The notes under the pieces are model-generated. The model saw only the letters and a program-made list of their open reading frames with translations, was not told the DNA's origin and did not search any database. 12,632 bases of DNA from NCBI GenBank assembly GCA_028565635.1, contig JAOXYB010043448.1, positions 1 through 12,632 on the forward strand, written 5' to 3'. The position numbers and the translations under genes were made by a program. This document shows positions 1 to 9,500 of this stretch, one piece after another. Position 1 is the stretch's first letter; every line of letters begins with the position of its first letter. Origin of the DNA: Phoronis ovalis (Eukaryota; Phoronida; Phoronidae).

Positions 1-421
1 GTGACAATTCCTTTCACTCAAATAGCCAATTTAAGCTGCGTGCAATGATGATTCTTCGAATCGTCGTTGTCTTGTTTAAGAAACTTGTATTTAAAATAGA
101 ACTTTTTAAATGTTTACTTTTCCTATGTTGCTGGTAAAAAAAATTAATTTGGCTGTCTAGTTATAGACTATTTGCATGCACTTTGTGAAATCACTGGTCA
201 TAAATCCCGCAAAAGCCCAAATGTTCCCAGAATGCTATTTTAAAACAAGCTTGTTTTGTTAATGGAATCATTAGAGCTCCGAGAACTGCATCAGTGTTCA
301 TTCACACAACATGTGCTTGCTGAAAATGTTTCTGATCACAATGATAGCTTCTTACTATCTGAGTCATGGCCGCTATAATTTTGTTGTTCATATTTCAATT
401 TTCATGTGATATTTATTTTAG
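1..421 (+). other. Upstream intron (3' part), no exon seen
   Basis: This AT-rich stretch precedes the first recognised exon and ends in a good acceptor (TTTATTTTAG at 412-421). I read it as the 3' part of an intron whose 5' end is outside the window. A 38-codon open frame (262-378) lies inside but has no convincing flanking splice sites. There is no promoter or start codon that fits the HECTD1 frame, because the acceptor triplet TAG (419-421) is itself an in-frame stop. Confidence 0.7.
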
Positions 422-564
422 GTTGCCAAACAATGGTATGATTATGATCGTTCAACTGTTACTTTTATTCGAAAGCTCAAAGAACAAGGTGCCAAGTTTA
501 CTTTTACACAACAGAAAGATTTTGATGAAAATGGTCTCATGTATTGGATTGGGACTAATGCTAG
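422..564 (+). CDS. HECTD1: HECTD1 exon 1 (local numbering): entry to the SUN-like domain
   Basis: The exon reads from phase 0 with GTT GCC AAA and encodes [20 protein letters not shown], followed by a segment ending [14 protein letters not shown]. The WYDYDRS and FDENG..YWIGTN blocks match the part of HECTD1 just before and at the start of the SUN-like domain. It ends AG|gtaaat, leaving two bases (phase 2) that join G of the next exon to make Arg. The correct frame is not the longest open frame here: an overlapping ATG-initiated frame (366-608) is out of register and reads through the donor. It encodes residues 1-48 of the partial protein. Confidence 0.9.
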
Positions 565-3500
565 GTAAATGTTTATCGAAGTTTCACATTACTTTCCCTC
601 ATGGATAAACCTTAATATGAATTGTAATATAAAATGTATCATGATAACTTATACATGAAGTACCAGATGCAATAATAATGAAATTGCTCTTGATTGTTTG
701 ATTTTATTTTTACTCAGAAAAAAATTTTAAAAAGATATTTTAATTGTATTTAATTCCAATATGAATCTGATGTATTATAAAATAATTCTTAATTATTGTT
801 TATTTGCAAATCAATTTGTAATCAATTTTAAATTCTATTGAATACTTTGTGGATAGGAAAGGCTTTACTTTAGACTAGAATAATGTATGAAATTTTAAAA
901 CTGTGTTGCATGTTACAGGACTGCTGATTGGATAAACCCTGCTCAGTATGGACTAGTGGTTGTAACATCATCAGAGGGACGTCACTTGCCCTATGGACGA
1001 GTTGAAGACATTCTCAGCAGAGATGCATCTGCCTTGAACTGCCATACAAATGATGACAAGTAAGATTTTAATTTCTGAATTGCTCCTTTAATTAGGATGA
1101 GCTTCTATATATATGATAGTTCTTGGATTGTTATTCTTAACGTTTTAAAATCACTGTCATTGGTTCCTAAATCCAGATGATGGTCATGTCATACTAGAAT
1201 ATAAAAGAAATAAGTTAAAAAATAATAATAACATTAATTCTGATAAGCACATATAATAAGCATCTTTCATAGTGAAAGTTTCAATACAAAGTAGTTACAT
1301 GCAATCGTATTCATCATACACTAAGTGCACTTGCTTCTTCTGTGCTACTAGAAAGGTGTTACTAACATGTAACATTAGAGTGTGTTTATCTTGGGCCTCT
1401 TCTTACTGGCAGTAAAAGCATTATTTGGTACTTATATATTATAAATACAATTATCTGTGTAGCATCAGTTGAATGTTTATAAATATTATGTCTATTTTTC
1501 TCTGTAGGAAAGCTTGGTTTGCTATTGATCTGGGTGTTAGTATTTTACCTACATGTTACACTCTGAGACATGCCCGAGGTTACGGACGATCTGCTTTAAG
1601 GAACTGGCAATTCCAAGTGTCGAAAGATGGACAGAACTGGACAACCCTTTACAGTCACGAGAATGATACATCTCTTAATGAACCTGGGTAAGGAAGTAAT
1701 AGACATTATATCACTCATGCTTGATGCAATTTAATTGGAAATTTCGCAGTCTTGTTAATGCACGAACATTTTTGAACGTAATCAAAACAGTTGACCTGAA
1801 ATTTTCCCACTATGTGGATAGTTTTAAGAACATCACAAGTCACCAATAACATAAGTTCTGTTAAATATGCACCTGTCTTTCCTTGCGGATTACTGCCCAC
1901 AATCTTTGGAACGAGATGAAGGAATGCTCTTCATGAACAAATCTTTGCATATGAATTTAATTACAGATCCACAGCATCTTGGCCAATTGAATGTCATAAG
2001 GATGAAAAAGTTGGATGGAGACATATTCGTATCCAGCAAACAGGCAAAAATGCTAGTCAACAAACTCATTACTTATCATTATCAGGCTTTGAAATTTATG
2101 GACATGTTTCGCAAGTCTATGATGATTTAGGTACCTGCAACATTTTTTACTAGTTTTTAAAACTATCATTAAAACTATTATTTATAATTTATTATCTTTT
2201 ATAATTGTTGTGTTTGTTTATTGTAAAAAAATAAATAGATAATATTTTAACTACAAAGATGTACTATATTTATAACAGGAACTTTATATTGATAACTATG
2301 TTACCTCACCTGAATTATTATCTACCATATAAACCCGGTCATATCTTATGCTTAAATAAAATGTTTTGAGGTTAACTGTTGTCACTGTTTACAGGAAAGG
2401 CTGCCAAAGAAGCAGAAGCCAATCTGAGGCGTCAAAGAAGGTTGGTGAGGACACATGTGTTAAAACAAATGTCTCCCGGTGCTCGTGTTGTCCGCGGCAT
2501 GGACTGGAAATGGAGGGATCAAGATGGCAATCCACCAGGAGAGGGTACAGTTACCGGAGAATTACACAATGGTGAGAAAACTGTTTTTAGTAGACACCAG
2601 AATAAATTTCCCCATAGTCTTTACTGTATTTTTCACCATATTCGCACAGCCCTAATTCTCTAATGGTGTATCCAGTGACTTTTTGGCGTTTAGGGACTAA
2701 AATACAACTTATCCCAAGCATATATCCAATTCTTGACAGGAAAATTTTATCCAATTTCCTATCACAGCGGCCATCTTTACTCCAATCCAGGAATATGTTA
2801 CTTCCACCAGTCAAAGTAAAATTTAAGCCTCGATTTTTAGCAAAAAAACTCAGCCATTTTTAATGACAAATGTGTGTACACATGAGAAAATTTTTAATTA
2901 TAAACTGTTCATCTTGAACACTCTAGTGGATAGGTGACCTCTGCATAGGGAAAAAATTATTTGTTTCTACTCGTATAAATCCCAGGTCTCGTGCTGTTTG
3001 TAAGCTTGAGCAGTGGACTAGAAAATGTACTGCCACATGTTTAGTTTAGATACATTGTATAAATACTTCCATTGTACTTATGTGTGCCATGCAATGTATG
3101 TGCTAGTTTCCATATGTTATGTTTGCTATCTGGTTTGACTTACAACTTTTGTAATTTGCTGTGGATATTTTTTGTTTGTAGTCATTACTGCAGTAAAAGT
3201 TCAATTTCTAAAGTCACTTTTCATAGTTATTTGATTTTAATTCATTAAATAGTTCTTTAAAAAAAAATTTGTCTTGCTAACTGTATCTGTAATATATAGG
3301 CATTTTCTTAATATATATGTTCATGGTCCTCAAAGTTGGTAGTAAAGACATTTGTGATTAATAGGTTGGATTGATGTAACCTGGGACTCTGGTGGTTCAA
3401 ACTCTTATAGAATGGGTGCTGAGGGCAAGTATGACTTAGCCTTGGGACCCTCGCATGATCCAGAGAAAGCTAAACTCCATGCACTGAGTGCAAAAGTAAA

Positions 3501-6500
3501 TGATGCACATGGTATTTTAGCTGATAAGGTTACAACCATTGCGTCGTCATCAGATAGCTTGAAACATAAGGTATAGTGAGTTTAGTTGTTTTCAATTTTA
3601 TATTAATCCTATATTAGCTGAAAGGTGTCCAGTTTAAATGTTTTTCCCTGTTAAATATAAGAAGAGTATTGTCAAAGTCAGTTATTTTCTAGGTCAAAAG
3701 TGCGAAAATATAGTAAGGACTGAAACAACAAAGATGTGATGGAAGGATTTAAAGACTTGTAGTTACACGGGGTAGAGGAAGCAGAAACTTCAATTATAGC
3801 TGGAGATGGGCTACTTTAAAATAACTTAATGTCAGTTATGAATGCAGTAAGGAGAAATTGACTTGCCTAGAAAAGAGAAATTAGCCTCCTATGCATTCCT
3901 TTGTGGATGTACATGGTACTATTTCTAAAAGACTACTAGTATTCAAGAAATCCATAAAGTCTTAACAAACTAGTTGTATCAATAATATATGGCTAGAATT
4001 GACTGTACACATATTCCTAACTTATGATTTGGCTTTATAGGTGAGTGTTCTCACAAGTCGTAAGAGCAGCTCCACTCCAAGTCTTAGTGATGTTTCCGAA
4101 GCCAAAAATATTGTAACCGTAGCTAGCACAGAACAGGCAGCCTCAGCCGATAATCTGACTGCTAGAATCAAAAGTGTAAGTGAAGTTACTAAGCACAGTG
4201 TTTTAAATTACTTCTGGGTGTATTTGTTGCTTGTTTGGTTGTTCTAATGCTCCTTGAATGTTTTGCTCGAAAATACATTCCAGAGTACTCTTTAGGATGC
4301 CCAATAAATCTGTATTGCTTTTTCCTATCCACTTGTACAATTATTTTTGATTGTGTACATTAAAAGTTGTTTAATTGACACTTCTTAAAAATATGATTGG
4401 CCAGTACTGTTAAAAATTCATAAAAATGAATGGTTTAATGGTCATGTCTTTATTTCATCAGAAATTATTCAACTTTATTCATTGCAAATTTGCTTAATCT
4501 GACAAAACTAAAATATGTGCTATGTATTGCAGGCTGCAGAAAGTGTTGCAGAAAGTGTATTGCACTTGGCTAGTGCTGATTCTATTGATCTTCCTCGGAC
4601 AGCTTCAGATTCTATAGTCCATGTGACTGTTGATCCAGCTGACGCTACACCTACTGAAAAAAGCTCTGGTATAGTACCAAGAGAACGCGCTACAAGCATA
4701 CAGGAGGGTGATCTATCTGATTTGGCTTGTGCACCACTGTCTGATCAAGCATGTGCTCGGGACTTTCTAACTTTTCATCCTCCGGACTTGTTAGATGAGG
4801 ATGTATTCCATGAATTTAAATCTGGATTCAGATCCACTTTAAAAGCAAAATTAGGTGGTTCTACTGAAGAAACGCGTAGTAAAGCTAACTCTGACTCCGG
4901 CAGTAAAAACGATGTTTCGTCAAAAATTTCTTCAGCTACAGGGCCCACGAATCCCATGAGTGTCAGTGTACCAAATCTTCCAGCTAGCGCCGACCCAACT
5001 GTTAGTCTGTTGGAATCTTTCGCTGCAGTCGCAAGGAGAAACATCAGCCTCCATAATGCTACAAATAACATGGCTCGCAGCACTAATGCTAGCAGTCTTG
5101 TGCGCCTGGCATTGGCTTCTAATCAAAGTAAGGGAATGTTCGCTGTTCTTATTTGCTATTCTGTTTTTTTTTATACAAACTGAGTATGGGTACAGAAATG
5201 AGCACACTTGTGGGTAATTGGGCTTTGTTATGTCAAAACTGTAGTGTACTGTTTTTAGATAAAGATATGAATAAATAATACATGACGGATAGGTAAAATT
5301 TGTTCACTGACTACCATATGGTACAGAATTCAGAAGAAGTTTTTCCTTCAAAGCCACAAAGTTTGTAAACATAAATTTCAAAGTACAACTTTAGAATTCA
5401 GATATATTTCTTTCAGACAATTTGCTCAGTACAGCCCAAAGCTTCCCCAATCTGACAAGCAGTAACTCGAGAACATCTACCACTGTGACCACTGCTGGCA
5501 ATATGGCCACTCTTAGTCAAGCACTTACTATGAGTCTTACTTCAACGTCCAGTGAAAGCGATAATGATTTCTTAGAAAGTTGTCGAGCAACAACGTTATT
5601 GGCTGAGTTGGAGGATGATGATGAATTACCAGAACCTGATGACATTGATGACGAGAATGAAGATGACAACGAAGATGATGATGATTATGAAGATGTCATG
5701 GTAAGTTGTTATCAATTTCGTTACGACTGAGTGATTACTGTAACTATAGGTCCAACACTTCTATTAAAATAAAAGAAATGCGGAATTCATATATTGACTG
5801 AATATTGGTTAAATGCTCAATAACAATAACAAATAGCTTGAAGATAATTGTATTAGTTTTCCCTTATGATGTCAAAACAATGGTCAAGTTTTTTGAGTTT
5901 TGAGGATTACTTTGCATTCTACTCTGTCAAGACATTTTTGAAAGCAGTTGTGAAATAGTTGATACTGCAAGTAGTTTTAATAACGATTATAAATGGGCTG
6001 TTCCTTTATGTGCCATCAGTGCTGACCATTAATTACATTTACAGGATGAGGAAGAAGATGACCTTAGGAACGGTAGCCGACGAAGAAATTGGGACGATGA
6101 GTATGTGTTGAAGAGACAGTTCTCTGCACTCATTCCGGCCTTTGATCCACGCCCTGGTAGAACTAACGTAAATCAAATACAAGATTTTGAGATCCCACCA
6201 CCAGGTAAAGTATTCAAACATGTAACAGACTGTTTGACATAATAGTATTTATCATTTTCAGTGGGTGTTTGGTGTTTCCTTAAATGAAGTAAACAACCCA
6301 TTATAATGTCTAAAATTTCTAATTACAAACATCAGATGAAATCAACTTCAGCAAGACAATATGGTTTTATTACATTATTCTCAATTTAACCAATTAAAAT
6401 TAATTGTGAATTTGTTGTAATAGCTGTAATGGCTAATTAAAGACAATCAAAATGTGGTATTATCAAACTGCAGCTGAGAGTAATATTATGAATTATGCTT

Positions 6501-9500
6501 ACTCGGTATTCATGTTATTGTAGGAGCTTCATCTGCAGGCGCTAATGAGCAATCAGATTCTGTTCAACTGCCCAGACTTGCTTTGTACCTTAAAGCACCA
6601 GGACTTCCAGGAGTAAGTTTGACTCAAAAATCAATTAATACATTTAAAAAAGACTTACAGAATGATCAGTAAGCATAATGTAGAATAAGTTATCATAAAA
6701 GTTACCTTTTAAAATGATTTTTGATCTGTGTAACAATTGAACTCCATTCAACACACTTGCTGTAGGCATTTTGGTTCACAATCCTTAAATTACATAAGTT
6801 GCATAATAAAGTAAGATCTCAAACTGTGACCACCCAGAAAGCTTAATTATAATTAAAATCATCTTTTTGTTTAGATGAGCAACAATGAAGTTTATATGGA
6901 TGATCCTAATTCTACTGTTTTCAAATATGTACAACAGTTAATAATGCAAGGTCCACTGACTGGTCGAGTGGAAAGGCAAAAAAGAGTCTGGGAGCCAACA
7001 TATGTGTAAGATGATAGTTTAATTATATGTGTTTAACTACTTTTCTAATATCAGAAATAGACATCTGAAAGTAGGAGAGCATTTTGGCTGTCGGTTATAT
7101 TCATAAAGTATAATACAGTTTGTGATACAGTGTATATGATACAAAGGCTGCATTGCCAGTATACAGGACTTGACTTATTGCATTTCTGCACCCCATGTTT
7201 CTTGATGTTTCTTGAGACATGGAGGCATGTAAAAGAGAAATAGCTGAGGTTTTATAATGGTATAATTTTTTGCTTCTTCAGACTTGTATATAAAGAACAC
7301 CAAGAGGGCGATGAAGCAAGAACACCAACCAGTTCAATTGAAATAGAAGGGGTATGTAAACTTTGTTATTTCTAATTGTTAGTCATATAAACATCTGCCT
7401 GACTTAGGATAATGGCTCTCTCAGTCTAGTTCGTACTCTCAGAGTTAAAAACAAAACCAGAAAAGCATATTTTCACTTCTTTGCATATAAACTTACTACA
7501 ATCTTCATGAATCGTATCCAGTTCTTGAAATAATGTTTAGAATGTAATTGAATTTTAATTAGCTGTGGAAAAAGTAAATCCAAACTTTACATCAAAACTG
7601 TTGACATCATGATGCTGTTACAAGACTGGATCTTGCTAAAATCAAATTTGTAAATCTAGGTGAAATTTAATGGCTTGGTTGCTTCACTTCTGTTTACTTT
7701 GCTTCATTCCCTTTCTGTTTTTGATATCTTGTTTAGGATTTTAGAAAATAACAAGGGTCAATATACAGGCCGCAAACATCATGTGTGGGAACGTGATGCA
7801 ATTTCTTCTCTGTTCTGTTATCTTTACAAACGAATGTATAGGGTATTTGAGCTATACTGCTTAGCTCTAAACTGTCTATGGTGAAATAATAAAATAATTT
7901 ATTAATTCCCATTTGTGTGTACAGAAGTCTTGCTTTAATTGTATTTACTTATTTAGTGTTGACATTAATTTTCGTCATGCATTTGCAGCGTAAACACCTC
8001 CCTCTGTTTTGTTTCAGTTACTCCATGACTTTTAAAAGTAACTTTCTCTCTTCTTGCAGCTTTATACAAAATATTGCTAACATAACTTTTAATTTCTAGT
8101 TGGTACACAGCCAACAGTTTAGAGTGCCAAATATATTTTAGGGTCGATGGACCATGAGTTATGTAATCCACAATCTGGGATCTGACGAGTTGCCAAAATC
8201 CGAAATGATCGATTACCTACGAGAAAATGCTGAGGAATTATTTCTGCAACGTTGGAAACTTCTTGGGACCTGTAAAAACATACGCAAGAGTCGCAACTGT
8301 TCACAACTTATAGCCGCATACAAGGTTAGGCGATTGGCAAGGAACCTGTGTAGTGTGTTAACAGTTTCACTACATTATTCAACTTGCACTATTGCAATGT
8401 GCACTGTCAGCAGTTTTGTCCATACACCATAACTAGGACATGTGATTGTATGCCTGTAGATACTAATGTGTCTGTGAAAGTTTGACTTAGAGGCAGGAAG
8501 ACACTGACAACCTTAGAATTGACCAACGGCTCTGCTTTTATATACCATATTTATCAGAATAGTGCCCAGGGCTCTAATTTGTGAACAGCATATTGTATAT
8601 TAGAAGATTCATTTAGAAAGCAAGGTGTTTATAGCAGTAGTGACAGGAATCACCAATACTGGTTTCTTACTACAGTTTTTGGCAAAATACAAACTGAAAC
8701 TTTTAAAAATTAAAATGTACTTGAAATTCCGCTATGATACCAATAGGGTCTGTTGTTCACAGGATGCACTATCCTGATAAGTATAGTACATTACTTGAAA
8801 CTTTGTATGGAAAAATCAATTGAAGGGAATTTCATTGTTGTGTAATGCATGATTAAATGCTGGTTTGTGGAATCCTGTACACAGTACACAATGTGGACTA
8901 AACGCTGTTATCACAGCATTTAATTTACACTAACCCACGTCAAGCTACAGGTTTTGTGTATGTTACATAGCACACACTTGCTTAACTGTGCGAATGATTT
9001 TTGGAAGAAATTGTGACATTGGTTTGTGTAATGAAACTGGTTTGGGGTTTCTTAGATTTGATTTGGCTGCGTTTACATTTTGTCGCTGGAAAAAAAAAAA
9101 CTGTTGCAGTGCACCCACCTGCATTCAAAACTAATGCCCATCACAGTAGTTAACCTTACCATAACCCATGATAATCTGGAATCCATGCATAATTTATATT
9201 GTTGGTTATGTTCAGTTTGAACTAATTGTGTTTTTTTACTAAAAAAAAGTGTTGGCATTGTTTGCAGTGTGTTACTAATTCAATAATTGTTGTCATTTGT
9301 AGATAAGCATGTTCATGGTATTCGTATAGTGTACTGGTATTTTGTTCCGAATTGGTGGAAGACTGTAAAATCACCATATTATCTCTAGCAGTGCACTCAC
9401 CCTGAAGTGTGATCTAATTTTTGTGTATTTTTTTGACAATTATTTGTTCAACTTTTCCCCCATACCTAGTAATTTTGATCATCCAGATTTTTGTGTCCAA

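Noticed and set aside
262-378. 38-codon open frame with protein-like composition upstream of exon 1
   Set aside because: No usable donor at its end and no family similarity I recognise; it ends in a stop, so it cannot be an upstream coding exon.
366-608. 80-codon plus-strand open frame over exon 1
   Set aside because: It is in a different frame from the conserved WYDYDRS...YWIGTN protein and runs through the donor; it is a shadow.
2694-2815. Pseudo-exon in intron 5 with correct entry phase
   Set aside because: At 122 nt it leaves at phase 0, whereas exon 6 needs phase 1; inclusion would break the frame.
4532-4551. Three successive TGCAG acceptor-like sites at the start of exon 8
   Set aside because: They arise from the AAESVAESV coding repeat; using the second or third would shift the frame by 7 or 19 bases.
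4775-5083. 102-codon minus-strand open frame over exon 8
   Set aside because: It lies exactly antisense to a well-supported coding exon with no independent signal; a codon-bias shadow.
5865-6025. Box C-like ATGATGT and CTGA motifs in introns 9 and 16, considered as intronic snoRNAs
   Set aside because: No terminal stem, no paired C'/D' boxes and wrong spacing; such short motifs are expected by chance.
7660-7842. 183-nt in-frame cassette using an acceptor at 7659 (AAATCTAG)
   Set aside because: It would fit phase 0/0 after exon 13 and has the same length as exon 14, but there is no pyrimidine tract and no resemblance to exon 14. The 7737 acceptor is far better.
8900-8921. Imperfect hairpin AAACGCTGT / ACAGCATTT in intron 14
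   Set aside because: Nine-base stem with a mismatch in 1.6 kb of intron is within chance expectation; no flanking duplications seen.
9073-9258. 61-codon minus-strand open frame in intron 14
   Set aside because: Includes translated homopolymer runs, has no recognisable motif and no context; chance.
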